Origin: an uncultured Poribacteria bacterium | GTDB taxonomy: Bacteria > Poribacteria > WGA-4E > WGA-3G | Direction: 5' to 3' | NCBI GenBank assembly: GCA_951812525.1 | Contig: OX638316.1 | Span: forward strand, 558,001-622,000 | Length of the DNA stretch: 64,000 nt | In this document: piece after piece, positions 34,102 to 43,357 of the stretch | Numbering within the stretch: the stretch's first letter is position 1 | How the letters are laid out: every line of letters begins with the position of its first letter | Notes under the pieces: model-generated | Seen by the model: the letters and a program-made list of their open reading frames with translations, nothing else | Databases searched by the model: none | Told to the model about the DNA's origin: nothing | Translations under genes and position numbers: made by a program

Positions 34102-35205
34102 CTAATTGAAAAGGATAACGCCGCGGGCGTTTTCACCGGCTTCCATGTCCGCAAATGCCTCATTAATCTGCTCAAGCCGATAGTTCTGTGTAATCAATTC
34201 ATCTAACTTCAACTTGCCTTCCGTATATAGACCGAGCAGTTTCGGCATATCCACCCTCGGATGACACGAGCCGTAAAACGAACCGATTAGCTGCCTTTCC
34301 GTTGAGACGAGGTGCTGTGCGGGAATACTAACATCTGATTGATGATGTGCCATTCCGACAATAACGGCAGTGCCAGCCGCTCGGACCATATTGTAAGCTT
34401 GTACGATGGTTTTCGGATTCCCGATCACTTCAAAGGCGTAGTCTACACCGAGACCATCAGTCAATTCACGGACGGCTTCAACCGGATCGCATGTCGATGC
34501 GTTGACGACATCTGTTGCTCCAAAACTTTTCGCAAAGTTGAGCTTTTTCTCAGAAATATCAACGGCGATAATCCGTTCAGCTTGCGCAAGCACGGCACCT
34601 TGAATCGCGTTCAAACCGACACCGCCGGTCCCTATGACCGCTACGGAACTACCGGGTTCCACTTTCGCAGTATTTAGCACAGCACCGACACCTGTCGTTA
34701 CACCACAGCCGACGAGTGCTGCTTTCTCCAATGAATAGTGGTCATCAATTTTAACGAGGTTTTGTTGTGGGACAACCATGTACTCGGACATCGTTGCAAT
34801 CCGCGCCATCTGGAGAATGCCATCTCCCGAACTGTTACGGAGGCGATACGTGCCATCTAACTGAAAACCGCGCGGTATATCGTAACTCTCGCAGAGACAG
34901 ACCTTTTCCATCTGGCACATGCGACAGCTACCACAATAACTAACGAAAGATAAGATGACATGATCACCCGGATGAAACCCGGTTACCTCGTCCCCAACGT
35001 GTTCAATAATACCGGCACCTTCATGTCCGAGTGCCACAGCGGCATCGTAAAAGATAGTACCGGTGACGACTGACAGGTCAGAGTGGCAGACACCACTTGC
35101 TGCAGTCCGGACGAGTACCTCGTTTGCCTTCGGTTCATCCAACTCCAGTTCCTCAACGACGACGGGTTGGTTATGTTCATACATGACCGCAGTACGCGTT
35201 TTCAT
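34102..35205 (-). CDS. zinc-dependent alcohol dehydrogenase (class III-like)
   Basis: The 367-residue protein has GVCHSDL (catalytic Cys), GHEGAGIIEHVG (His, Glu), the structural zinc loop CGSCRMCQMEKVCLC with the standard C-X2-C-X2-C-X7-C spacing, a Rossmann motif VAVIGTGGVGLNAIQGA, and VDYAFEVIGNPKT. This is close to the AdhE2/FrmA-like or aryl-alcohol branch, which is NAD-dependent. GAGG precedes the ATG at 35205. The substrate cannot be read off. It is probably co-transcribed with the TIM-barrel isomerase starting at 36034 (28-nt gap). Confidence 0.93.
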   Translation of the reverse strand: MKTRTAVMYEHNQPVVVEELELDEPKANEVLVRTAASGVCHSDLSVVTGTIFYDAAVALGHEGAGIIEHVGDEVTGFHPGDHVILSFVSYCGSCRMCQMEKVCLCESYDIPRGFQLDGTYRLRNSSGDGILQMARIATMSEYMVVPQQNLVKIDDHYSLEKAALVGCGVTTGVGAVLNTAKVEPGSSVAVIGTGGVGLNAIQGAVLAQAERIIAVDISEKKLNFAKSFGATDVVNASTCDPVEAVRELTDGLGVDYAFEVIGNPKTIVQAYNMVRAAGTAVIVGMAHHQSDVSIPAQHLVSTERQLIGSFYGSCHPRVDMPKLLGLYTEGKLKLDELITQNYRLEQINEAFADMEAGENARGVILFN

Positions 35206-35233
35206 CTTTTCCTCGCTCTACATTGTAATATGC

Positions 35234-36034
35234 TTACAATATGGATTCCAGATAACTTCTCGCTTTTCGCATCGATTCAACCGGATCCGATTCACCTTCG
35301 TATACAACTGATAGACATCCATTATAGCCAACACCCCGCAAAATATCTAAGATACGAGGATAGTCTAACCACTCTTCCACGCCACTATCAATCTGATAAA
35401 ACTTCGTACGGATATAAACGGCATGAGATACCGTCTGCTCAATACTGGCGTAGCAGTCATAGCCTGGGTGTGAAGAACCGCGATGTCCACTTGCACCGGG
35501 AGATCCAGCATACTGTCCGGTATCCAAAATATGTGTAAAATAGGGATGGTCTGTCCCATTTAAAGCACGCAAAACCGCTGCACCATCGCGCGTGACATTG
35601 TTATGGTTGTGATTCTGTAACCCGACAAGAATCCCCGATTCATAGCCGTACTCAGCGACCTCCTTGAAGGCTTCGATCATCGGAGGCCACAAAGTCTCCT
35701 CGTCTTCACAATCTTCAGGAACATACGCAGCGAAGACCCTGACGAGAGGACAACTCATAAAAGCGGCAACATCTATCCATTGCTTAATCAAAGCGATTTG
35801 CTCGTGGTGCTCATCAACAGGACGACCAAAATTATTACTGATACCGATGTAACCTAACGGCAACCCTTTCCGCATAAGATCCATCTTCAACTCACGTAGA
35901 TAGCTCGCATCGGTCGATTCAAATGCGCTTGAATGCAACTCGACAACGTCAAATCCGAGGTCATAGACCAATTGCGCGAAAGCAGTAGCCGTGGTATTTC
36001 TCACGTTCAGGGACATTGTACCCAATTTTATCAT
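35234..36034 (-). CDS. sugar phosphate isomerase/epimerase-like TIM barrel protein
   Basis: The 266-residue protein starts GTMSLNVRNTTATAFAQLVYDLGFDVVELH, the usual first strand and Glu of the AP endonuclease 2 barrel. VGLQNHNHNN occupies the place of the usual Glu-Asn-His (Glu replaced by Gln), HILDTGQYAG gives the Asp, and SVVYEGESDP the last Glu. One metal ligand may therefore be altered. AAGGAG precedes the ATG. It has no close similarity by eye to the isomerase at 31425. Function within sugar or inositol metabolism is inferred from fold. Confidence 0.85.
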   Translation of the reverse strand: MIKLGTMSLNVRNTTATAFAQLVYDLGFDVVELHSSAFESTDASYLRELKMDLMRKGLPLGYIGISNNFGRPVDEHHEQIALIKQWIDVAAFMSCPLVRVFAAYVPEDCEDEETLWPPMIEAFKEVAEYGYESGILVGLQNHNHNNVTRDGAAVLRALNGTDHPYFTHILDTGQYAGSPGASGHRGSSHPGYDCYASIEQTVSHAVYIRTKFYQIDSGVEEWLDYPRILDILRGVGYNGCLSVVYEGESDPVESMRKARSYLESIL

Positions 36035-36102
36035 AACGGAATCTCTCCTTTTTTCACCCGAGTACCGAGCAAATCATCTGCTAAGACTTTTCACAAACCC
36101 AT

Positions 36103-36963
36103 CTACTCATTACCCACGGTAATCGCGTCCTGTTCCTGAAGCGACACTCGGGTCTGCTGGTTCAATGCTATGAGGAACTTTCGCAAAGTTTGCTGAAGAT
36201 CCTGAATCTGGTGCCGGTCTGCCTCAAGATACTGAAGCCGGGTATCCACACCTTCCAATCGATTAATCCGTTCAAGAATTTCCTCAATCATGCTGTGTAT
36301 CTCTCGGAATTGCTGTCGATCGTCCTCTAATTGCTGAACCTTGTTCACCACTACGCTAAGATGCTTCTGTGTCTGATCTAATTCTTTTTGGAGGTTTTGT
36401 GTAAAAGAGATTAATTTCTCAAGCGTACTCGTGGTTCTATACATCGGCTGATTTGGACCAGCGGTCCTATTTTTTTGTTCCAGTAGTTGCTGAGGTCCGT
36501 CTGCGGAATGGGGTGCGGTAATTTCGGTGTCTGTGTTATCAGGAGTGTCAGCATCTGAATTTCTAGAGACACCTAATAACTTAATCTGATATGAAAATCG
36601 CGCATACGGTTCTTTCCGCTCGGTATATGTAACCTGCACCCGAAGCTCTTGATTAACCGGCAGCGTACTCAGACGGGTATGGATATTCCGAATAACCACC
36701 TCATTGTAACTGAATGCCTCATTCTTCTTGGGATTCAATCGACGGAGGTAGCGGTAGAGTTCTAAAGCATCAATGGCTTCCCGTTCTAACCCCTCTGTTG
36801 TCAAAACACCTACTACTTCCGGATTATCAGGATCAGTAGCCGTTTGATCATCAGGTATAACAATATCCAGCGGCACTTCTCCCTGGATCGCCTTCATTCC
36901 AATAACCCAACTGGCCGCTGCTGTCCTACTGCTGTAGACGATAAAATCGTAGTGGATACCCAT
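36103..36963 (-). CDS. unknown protein with C-terminal coiled coil
   Basis: The 286-residue protein is not recognised. Residues 1-130 look like a folded domain (MGIHYDFIVYSSRTAAASWVIG, IHTRLSTLPVNQELRVQVTYTER). A disordered acidic stretch (about 135-175) follows. Residues about 180-275 show strong heptad-like repeats (LEKLISFTQNLQKELDQTQKH, LEDDRQQFREIHSMIEEILERINRLEG) predicted to form a coiled coil. There is no signal peptide or membrane helix, so it should be cytoplasmic. It stands alone, with 68 nt to the next gene. An oligomeric scaffold or adaptor is possible but only a guess. Confidence 0.65.
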   Translation of the reverse strand: MGIHYDFIVYSSRTAAASWVIGMKAIQGEVPLDIVIPDDQTATDPDNPEVVGVLTTEGLEREAIDALELYRYLRRLNPKKNEAFSYNEVVIRNIHTRLSTLPVNQELRVQVTYTERKEPYARFSYQIKLLGVSRNSDADTPDNTDTEITAPHSADGPQQLLEQKNRTAGPNQPMYRTTSTLEKLISFTQNLQKELDQTQKHLSVVVNKVQQLEDDRQQFREIHSMIEEILERINRLEGVDTRLQYLEADRHQIQDLQQTLRKFLIALNQQTRVSLQEQDAITVGNE

Positions 36964-37092
36964 AATTTTCTCTTTAGTAGTTGTAATCTGTGATATAGGA
37001 GAAATTACACAAAAGTAACATTTTATCTATTCATTTTTCTTTAACGCAAATATGAATCTTAATAGAGACAAAAAGACATCGAAACTGTCTGA

Positions 37093-37950
37093 CTACACCT
37101 TTAATCTTAACATAACTCGCGACAGTTCCGGAATGCAAGAGGTTCCAATCCCTTCGACAGCAAAAGAAGCGACACAATGCGCGAAGTTTAGGGCTTTCTC
37201 TACGGAACGATTCTGATAATAGTCTATCAAAAAGGAGGTCGCGAAAACATCACCTGCGCCTGTTGGATCAATCTCTGTCACGGGATACGCTACGGACTTC
37301 AACTGTGTGCCGTTTTGAAAAAGCGTGGCACCTTTTGCACCTTGCGTCAACACAACAATCGGAGCCAATTGGATATACTTCTCTAATTCATCCGGATATG
37401 CCCTGACATCCTCATCACTGAGGACTAACACATCAATATAAGGCAAGATTTCAGATGCTGTCCCCCAACGTTTCGCCTCAACCTTTCCACTTGCATCCCA
37501 CTGTCGGAGCCAACCTTGTGGTGTCGCACCTATTAAGGTATCCTCGCTGAAACAGTGAACGAGCTCCGCGGATACCTCATCTGCGATCGGACACAAGTAA
37601 ACTATATCGCTTGTGTGCCACGCAACAGGCACATCAGCCCCCTTTAGTTGTTTTGCTGCACCCAAAATAAACTGTTGTCTATGTCCATTTTCATCGTACT
37701 GGTTGTCAAAAATCGTCGTTTCAGGAGATTCACAGTAAACAGCCTTTATACCATCAAGCAGCGGATTTTTCCGGTCAAAATTGGCACCTACAGCCGTGAC
37801 AGCACGGGCATGATGTCCTAGATTTCGGGCAGTTAGTGTTGAATACGAGGCAGACCCTCCAAGAATATAACCATTTGGGGAGACATCATAACAAAAATGA
37901 CCCACTGATAGAAACGTTACCTGCATCAAAGAAGTTTGTCCTTTTTGCAT
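37093..37950 (-). CDS. PfkB-family carbohydrate kinase
   Basis: The 285-residue protein has the ribokinase fold: an N-terminal GGSASYSTLTARNLG substrate-side glycine motif, and the C-terminal signature DPTGAGDVFATSFLIDY with the anion hole and catalytic Asp. It should phosphorylate a sugar or nucleoside-like alcohol with ATP. It overlaps the stop of the mutarotase gene upstream (TAATG), so the two are translationally coupled; a later Met at residue 9 is an alternative start. With the mutarotase and NUDIX genes it forms a tight three-gene operon, suggesting phosphorylation of a deoxyhexose or similar sugar. Confidence 0.9.
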   Translation of the reverse strand: MQKGQTSLMQVTFLSVGHFCYDVSPNGYILGGSASYSTLTARNLGHHARAVTAVGANFDRKNPLLDGIKAVYCESPETTIFDNQYDENGHRQQFILGAAKQLKGADVPVAWHTSDIVYLCPIADEVSAELVHCFSEDTLIGATPQGWLRQWDASGKVEAKRWGTASEILPYIDVLVLSDEDVRAYPDELEKYIQLAPIVVLTQGAKGATLFQNGTQLKSVAYPVTEIDPTGAGDVFATSFLIDYYQNRSVEKALNFAHCVASFAVEGIGTSCIPELSRVMLRLKV

Positions 37951-38282
37951 TACAATTCAAAAACAGGCTCCATGTGTGCCCACCATTCATCTGGTTGTGC
38001 TTCCGCTACCGGTTCCTGAAAAGTACGCATCAATTCATCCCATGCTTTGCATCTCGGATTCTCTTCAAGATAACGGGGAAAGTCGTGTTCTATATCAAAA
38101 TTATCAACCGTTTCCATCGCCATAAACAGACGGCATCCTAATAAGTAGATATTCATCTTGGTTATACCTACTGCTTTCAAGCCGTCAAGGACTTCTGGCC
38201 AAGCATCTCGGTGATAGGCTTTATACTCTTCAATCAGGGCTGGATCGTTTTTTAGGTTTAACGTTAAACCGTAATGTTTCAT
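37950..38282 (-). CDS. rhaM: L-rhamnose mutarotase-like protein
   Basis: The 110-residue protein has the RhaM/DUF718 pattern: residues MKHYGLTLNL, EEYKAYHRDAWPEVLDGLKAVG with the conserved Tyr and His, NIYLLGCRLFMAMET, and C-terminal PDEWWAHMEPVFEL with the paired Trp. The enzyme interconverts alpha and beta anomers of L-rhamnose or L-fucose. It starts inside the stop of the NUDIX gene (ATGA) and its own stop overlaps the PfkB kinase start. Rhamnose isomerase or fuconate genes are not in the window, so the exact sugar is open. Confidence 0.9.
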   Translation of the reverse strand: MKHYGLTLNLKNDPALIEEYKAYHRDAWPEVLDGLKAVGITKMNIYLLGCRLFMAMETVDNFDIEHDFPRYLEENPRCKAWDELMRTFQEPVAEAQPDEWWAHMEPVFEL

Positions 38283-38701
38283 ATCAGTTTTTTCAATGCC
38301 TTTAGGATTATCGCCTCGTGATCAAACGCGAGCGTCGGTAAATTAGCAGTTGAGAACCACGCAACATCGGATGCGTCAGAACCGGCTTTAGGCTTTAGCG
38401 TAGACTTTTCAAGGACAGCAGCGTAGGCGATAGTAATCACACGTCCGCGCGGGTCACGAGAGGGGTCGCCGAATGCACCGACTTCGGTTAACAGCACATC
38501 CGAAACACCTGTCTCTTCTTTTAATTCGCGCAGTGCCGCTGCCTCAAGCGATTCATCCATTTCAACAAAACCACCGGGTAACGCCCAATCCCCTTCAAAA
38601 GGAAAATGCTTACGCTTAATCAACAGCAGATCTGGAACCTTACCTGTGAAGATTGCAATATCAACGGTAACGGCAGGCCGCGGGTAGTCATAACAAAACA
38701 T
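38279..38701 (-). CDS. NUDIX hydrolase
   Basis: The 140-residue protein carries a complete Nudix box (GGFVEMDESLEAAALRELKEETGV: G-x5-E-x7-R-E-x2-E-E-x-G-V). The N-terminal RPAVTVDIAIF and the loop LLIKRKHFPFEGDWALPGG resemble ADP-ribose or sugar-nucleotide pyrophosphatases of the NrtR/MutT-like type, but no DNA-binding domain is present. The ATG at 38701 has GGAG 6 nt before it; the frame opens four codons earlier at a TTG that is less likely. It is the first gene of the NUDIX-RhaM-PfkB operon. Confidence 0.92.
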   Translation of the reverse strand: MFCYDYPRPAVTVDIAIFTGKVPDLLLIKRKHFPFEGDWALPGGFVEMDESLEAAALRELKEETGVSDVLLTEVGAFGDPSRDPRGRVITIAYAAVLEKSTLKPKAGSDASDVAWFSTANLPTLAFDHEAIILKALKKLI

Positions 38702-38891
38702 CTTATACTCCAAAAACCCGCTTCGGTTGATAATTCGGCAGAAGATATTTTAAGCAAATTTGCGCTATTGCGCTTACCATAAAAGGGCACGCCAAATGCT
38801 GCTACACCTTGATTTTGCGTAGACTCTAATCTATAGGATACCAAATTTTGACATTTTCGTCAACCCTTTTCCAAATAATTCCGTTCTCCGC

Positions 38892-38921
38892 TTGTAATAA
38901 CTGGGTAGATAATGCTATAAT
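38892..38921 (+). promoter_or_regulatory. sigma-70 promoter of the vWA gene
   Basis: TTGTAA (38892-38897), 18-nt spacer, TATAAT (38916-38921). Start codon at 38988. Confidence 0.7.
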
Positions 38922-38987
38922 ACTTTTCATTACCATGGGCTTTGCAACTAACTCAAGCATCACTGCGATGAACGCATAAAATCAAAA

Positions 38988-40064
38988 ATGAAAGTCCGCA
39001 TTGGCAAAAATATTCCATACGCCCTTATCATCTCCATTGGGCTTCATATTCTGTTATTCCTGACGCTTGGTGTCTTGTACCGACAAAAACCGGACCGGCA
39101 CATTGAGGCAGGTACGGCGTTTGACATCGCTAAAATTCACCTGAGAACCCCCCGACTTCCGGTGAAAAGACTACCTCATATCCCGCTAAAACCGACGGTG
39201 ATGACTGAAAGTATGCAACACACACAGGCACTGCAAGTCAAGACCCCGTCGCTCCAGAGACCCGTAACATCCGTATCGCATCAAGATGTCCCACTCGAAT
39301 TGCAGACACCCGAACTCTCCTCTGCCACGCACTCAGAGGCACGTACCCGGGGTAAAGGTCTACAAGCCAAACCAGTCGCTGGTAACGGTAGTGGAATAGG
39401 TATTGGATCAGGTTCGGGTATTTTCGGCGGCAAGCCTGCAAGGCATACTGGCGGGTTTATGGCAGAAACAAATACTCAACCAACCTCGGACCTTGGAGGA
39501 TTAACACTCCCTGATCTTGCGCTAAACAGGATTGCGAAACATATTGTCGCGAACAAGCGGACAAACCTCGTTGACATCGTCTTTATTATTGACGGCAGTG
39601 GTAGTATGAAAAACGACGTTGACGCCGTGCGCGAGCATCTCACCAGTATGACAAATCTGTTTGATAGCGCAGGTATCGACTTCACCATCGGCATCGTTGC
39701 CTTTCGAGCGGGGACAGGATATAGTCTTCTCGGATTGGATTTTGAAGTGATTCCACAAACACGCTCAACTGATCAGGTGAAAAAAGTCCTCGCACAACTG
39801 AAATTTCGAGGAGATGAGAACGGTTTGGACGCTCTCATCCGCGCCGCTGACGAGGTAAAATTCCGAAGCGATGCTGAAATTCATTTTATTTTTGTTACAG
39901 ACGAATACGTGAGTGGTGCTTATTCATCAATAGACGTAATGATGAAGATGAAAACTTCGAGAATCAAGGTAGATGTTATCGGGCGGGATGAACCTTTTCA
40001 GAAATTTATTGCCAAAACCACTGGCGGTTTATGGTTGCCTATTTCAAGTCTCACGATACAGTAA
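38988..40064 (+). CDS. membrane-anchored von Willebrand factor A domain protein
   Basis: The 358-residue protein starts with a TonB-like anchor (YALIISIGLHILLFLTLGVLY, residues 11-31), followed by a basic, Pro-rich periplasmic stretch and a Gly/Ser-rich segment (GSGIGIGSGSGIFGG). Residues about 190-355 are a vWA domain: VDIVFIIDGSGSMKNDVDAVREHL contains the MIDAS D-x-S-x-S, with a matching Asp in IHFIFVTDEY. The protein should face the periplasm and bind a partner through a metal-dependent site. It is followed at 41 nt by a GT-C-like membrane protein on the same strand, so the two may work together. Confidence 0.88.
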   Translation: MKVRIGKNIPYALIISIGLHILLFLTLGVLYRQKPDRHIEAGTAFDIAKIHLRTPRLPVKRLPHIPLKPTVMTESMQHTQALQVKTPSLQRPVTSVSHQDVPLELQTPELSSATHSEARTRGKGLQAKPVAGNGSGIGIGSGSGIFGGKPARHTGGFMAETNTQPTSDLGGLTLPDLALNRIAKHIVANKRTNLVDIVFIIDGSGSMKNDVDAVREHLTSMTNLFDSAGIDFTIGIVAFRAGTGYSLLGLDFEVIPQTRSTDQVKKVLAQLKFRGDENGLDALIRAADEVKFRSDAEIHFIFVTDEYVSGAYSSIDVMMKMKTSRIKVDVIGRDEPFQKFIAKTTGGLWLPISSLTIQ

Positions 40065-40105
40065 AACAATAGAAGCACCTCAATCCAAAGAATACAGGCA
40101 TAACA

Positions 40106-41644
40106 ATGCGCATAAAGGAAAGACATTACACACTGGGTTTAACGTTCCTTTTCCTTGTTGTAGGCAGCTATACGCTTAGCCACCATGAGATGTGGCGCGA
40201 CGAGATTCAGGCGTGGCTCCTCGCACGCGACAGTGCCTCAGTCTTTGAACTTTTTTCGCACCTCAAGTACGAAGGACACCCAGGTTTGTGGCACCTCTAT
40301 CTTATGCCACTCACGCGTATCACGCACTCTCCTGTCATCATGAAGGTGTTCCATCTCCTGATTACGGTTGTTACCGTCTATCTTTTTGTTCGCTACGCAC
40401 CTTTCAATCGCTTCCAAAAATTTCTTTTTTGCTTCGGTTACTTTGTGCTTTATGAATACGGTATTATTGCGCGAAACTATGCCTTTGGGTTGCTACTGAT
40501 AACAGTTTTCTGTATACTCTTCAGCGAGCGTTACAGACGCTTCATTTGGATCGGTTGCGTGCTATTTCTACTTGCGCACACGAGTGTCCACGCCTTGATG
40601 CTCACCATGGCGATGGGGTTCGCACTTTGCTGCGAATATTTCTGGCGTAATCGGCTCTCTCAGCCATTCGCTCAAGAGATTGACACTATAGCCGATAAAA
40701 AACCCATTTGGATTGGGTTTGCACTTATCGGCATCGGTATTATTACATCGGTTTTACAACTAAATCCACCGCCAGATACGGGGTTCGCTGTTGAATGGAG
40801 GTTTGCATACGAGTCGGAGGAATTGATCGAAGTTATCAAACTCATTTCCCACGCACTTCTTCCGATTCCTGAGTTCTCGCTTAATTTCTGGAACAAGCAC
40901 CAATTAGACACGTACACGTTCTTCCAATTCATCCAAATCCCGTTCTGTTGCCTCCTCGTACTTTGCAGTACCCTGTTACTACTTAAACGACCCACTGCAC
41001 TTCTCATATATCTCGTGGCGACATTTGGACTTTTGGTATTTTTCTATGTGAAGTATTACGGCAGCATGCGTCACCACGGATTCCTGTTCATTACACTCCT
41101 CATGGCTGGGTGGATTCATAGAGATTGTCCTGAGATAAACCTACCGTTCAAAAACCTTAATGAATTGTCACAACGCCTGTTTTCCCCGTTTTTCACTTTT
41201 ATCTTCATCTGCAACTTTATAGGTGGGATAACCGCAGTCGTACTGGAGCACCGCTACGTCTTCTCTTATGGAAAACAGGTATCAGAATATATCAGCGCAA
41301 ATGATATGCAAGATATGGTCATGGTTGGCGAAATCGATTACGCTGCCAGTACTATCGTCGGATACCTCGAAAAAGACGAGATTTATTATGTACACGGCAG
41401 TCGGTTCGGCTCCTTTGTCAGATGGGACGATGTTCGCATGCCTGATGATGATATCCCGGACGCTCAAGTTGTCGCGGAGGCAAACATTCTACGAACCCAG
41501 AGATCTCAGGATATACTACTTATCATGAACCGTCCTCTGGAACCGGAACTGATTACACAGCACAATCTCACCCTCCTAACTGAATTCATCGGTTCAATCG
41601 TTGACGATGAAGTTTTCCATCTCTATCTAATGCCGGGACCCTGA
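40106..41644 (+). CDS. polytopic GT-C-like membrane protein
   Basis: The 512-residue protein has about ten to twelve membrane helices. In the first periplasmic loop it carries MWRDEIQAWLLARDS with an Asp-Glu pair, then KYEGHPGLWHLY, a pattern seen in GT-C glycosyltransferases of the mannosyltransferase or ArnT-like group that use polyprenyl-phosphate sugars. The C-terminal 120 residues are soluble and probably periplasmic. No donor or acceptor can be named. The ribosome site is weak. A role in cell-surface glycosylation is inference. Confidence 0.7.
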   Translation: MRIKERHYTLGLTFLFLVVGSYTLSHHEMWRDEIQAWLLARDSASVFELFSHLKYEGHPGLWHLYLMPLTRITHSPVIMKVFHLLITVVTVYLFVRYAPFNRFQKFLFCFGYFVLYEYGIIARNYAFGLLLITVFCILFSERYRRFIWIGCVLFLLAHTSVHALMLTMAMGFALCCEYFWRNRLSQPFAQEIDTIADKKPIWIGFALIGIGIITSVLQLNPPPDTGFAVEWRFAYESEELIEVIKLISHALLPIPEFSLNFWNKHQLDTYTFFQFIQIPFCCLLVLCSTLLLLKRPTALLIYLVATFGLLVFFYVKYYGSMRHHGFLFITLLMAGWIHRDCPEINLPFKNLNELSQRLFSPFFTFIFICNFIGGITAVVLEHRYVFSYGKQVSEYISANDMQDMVMVGEIDYAASTIVGYLEKDEIYYVHGSRFGSFVRWDDVRMPDDDIPDAQVVAEANILRTQRSQDILLIMNRPLEPELITQHNLTLLTEFIGSIVDDEVFHLYLMPGP

Positions 41645-41751
41645 TACAGTTCCTTTCTGCAGAAGCATCTTCTGATCGCGATTCCTTCCCTCCAGAGAAG
41701 CCTACGTAGTTACAAACTTTATGATAAATGCCCTAATGCGAAAACTTTTTC

Positions 41752-41780
41752 TTGACAGATTCCGCAATAAGTGATACCAT
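41752..41780 (+). promoter_or_regulatory. sigma-70 promoter of the def-larE operon
   Basis: TTGACA (41752-41757), 17-nt spacer, TACCAT (41775-41780). Transcription should start near 41787, which rules out the upstream in-frame start codon and supports translation from 41830. Confidence 0.75.
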
Positions 41781-41829
41781 ATTAAGAGTCGTTTTTGTCC
41801 AAAGATATCTTAGGAGAACCTCCCGATAT

Positions 41830-42429
41830 ATGCCGAAACGTAGAAGAAAGTCCAAGAACACGCCCGCTTCGGACGTGGGTGGAGAAGATAATGTAGTGCT
41901 GCGTGAAACAGTGCCCTTGCAGATGCGTTATTATGGCGACCCGGTCCTCCGCAAAAGAGCGGAACCGGTTGCAGAGATCACGGACGCAGAGCGTCAACTC
42001 GCTGAACAGATGTTGATGACGCTGGAGGATACAGGCAACGGTATTGGACTCGCCGCGACACAGGTCGGTGTTTTGAAGAGACTCATCATTGTTGACATCG
42101 GCGAAGAAGACGATGAAGAATACGAGCCCTTGGTGCTGTTCAATCCTGTAATTTTGAGCACTGAGGGAGAAATTGTCGCCGAGGAGGGATGCCTCAGTAT
42201 CCCCGATGTGACAGCGGACGTGAAACGTCCAGAAAGTATTGTCGTTGAGGGAATTGACATCCAGAGTGAACCTGTCCACATTGAAGCCGATGGCTTGTTG
42301 GCACGCGTCTTACTACACGAAATAGATCACCTCAACGGTGTCCTTTTTATTGACCGAATTAGTGGGTTAAAACGGCGGTTGCTGAGCGACGAATTGCAGA
42401 AACTGCAACAAGCCGAACGCCCCTCTTAA
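41830..42429 (+). CDS. def: peptide deformylase
   Basis: The 199-residue protein has all three family motifs: GIGLAATQVG (G-x-G-x-A-A-x-Q), EEGCLSIPD (E-G-C-x-S, Cys metal ligand) and LLHEIDHLNG (H-E-x-x-H, two His ligands and catalytic Glu). It removes the formyl group from nascent proteins with Fe or Zn. A basic N-terminal extension (PKRRRKSK) of about 35 residues precedes the core, longer than usual. The ATG at 41830 has AGGAG 11 nt upstream and lies behind the promoter. Confidence 0.97.
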   Translation: MPKRRRKSKNTPASDVGGEDNVVLRETVPLQMRYYGDPVLRKRAEPVAEITDAERQLAEQMLMTLEDTGNGIGLAATQVGVLKRLIIVDIGEEDDEEYEPLVLFNPVILSTEGEIVAEEGCLSIPDVTADVKRPESIVVEGIDIQSEPVHIEADGLLARVLLHEIDHLNGVLFIDRISGLKRRLLSDELQKLQQAERPS

Positions 42430-42508
42430 TATCGTAAAGATGTAGCCTGCGCGACAGGGAGAGGCTATTTCGGTATAACTTGTAAGCCGAAATTTGCTAT
42501 TCAGAAAT

Positions 42509-43354
42509 ATGTCAAAACAGAAACTTGAGCCTATCTTGCAAACAAAACTTGAGCAACTCTATGCGTGCTTACGCGCTTATGAAAAGGTGATCGTCGCGTT
42601 TTCTGGTGGTGTTGACAGCACATTTCTCGCCGAGGCGGCACAACACGCACTCGGTGATAATGCGCTTGCTGTCACTGCTATCTCTGATTCCTATCCGATT
42701 CGGGAGATGAAAGCGGCACAGGAAATTGCCAAGCAGATTGGGATTCGCCTTGAGACGGTCAATACGCACGAATTAGACTTGGAGGGATACGCAAGCAACC
42801 CGACCAATCGTTGTTTCTTTTGCAAGACAGAATTGTTCGATAAACTTCGTCCAATCGCTGAAAAATACGATGTAGGGACAATCGTCTACGGTGCAATCCC
42901 AGATGATGTCGGGGACCATCGCCCCGGAATGGATGCGGCGAAAAAGATGGGGATTCAAGCTCCATTGATTGATGTCAACTTGACGAAGGCAGAGATACGA
43001 GAGATTTCAAAGGCGTGGGACCTCCCGACATGGGATAAACCGGCGTTTGCATGTCTCTCCTCACGGTTTCCTTACGGTATGCGTATTACCCGTGATTTGC
43101 TACGACAGGTGGATGCCGCTGAACAATTCCTCTACGATTTAGGTATTCGTCAGTTCCGCGTCCGACACCACGATGAACTCGCACGCATAGAACTTGAAGG
43201 TCAGGAAATTTCGCGGATGCTTTCAAAAACCGTGCGGCGCGACATCAGCGAGTACTTTAAAACGCTCGGATACGCGCATGTTACGCTCGACTTGCAGGGG
43301 TATCGTTCTGGGAGTCTCAACGAAGGAGTTACCAAAATCATCACAGGAGCGTAA
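42509..43354 (+). CDS. larE: ATP-dependent sacrificial sulfur transferase LarE
   Basis: The 281-residue protein starts with the PP-loop VIVAFSGGVDSTFLAEAA. NRCFFCKTELFDKL and FACLSSRFPYG follow; the Cys in the latter corresponds to the sacrificial Cys176 of Lactobacillus plantarum LarE, which is converted to dehydroalanine while sulfur is passed to the nickel-pincer nucleotide. LarB and LarC, needed to complete the cofactor, are not in the window. The ATG at 42509 aligns better than one five codons upstream. The next gene starts 3 nt after the stop. Confidence 0.93.
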   Translation: MSKQKLEPILQTKLEQLYACLRAYEKVIVAFSGGVDSTFLAEAAQHALGDNALAVTAISDSYPIREMKAAQEIAKQIGIRLETVNTHELDLEGYASNPTNRCFFCKTELFDKLRPIAEKYDVGTIVYGAIPDDVGDHRPGMDAAKKMGIQAPLIDVNLTKAEIREISKAWDLPTWDKPAFACLSSRFPYGMRITRDLLRQVDAAEQFLYDLGIRQFRVRHHDELARIELEGQEISRMLSKTVRRDISEYFKTLGYAHVTLDLQGYRSGSLNEGVTKIITGA

Positions 43355-43357
43355 GAG

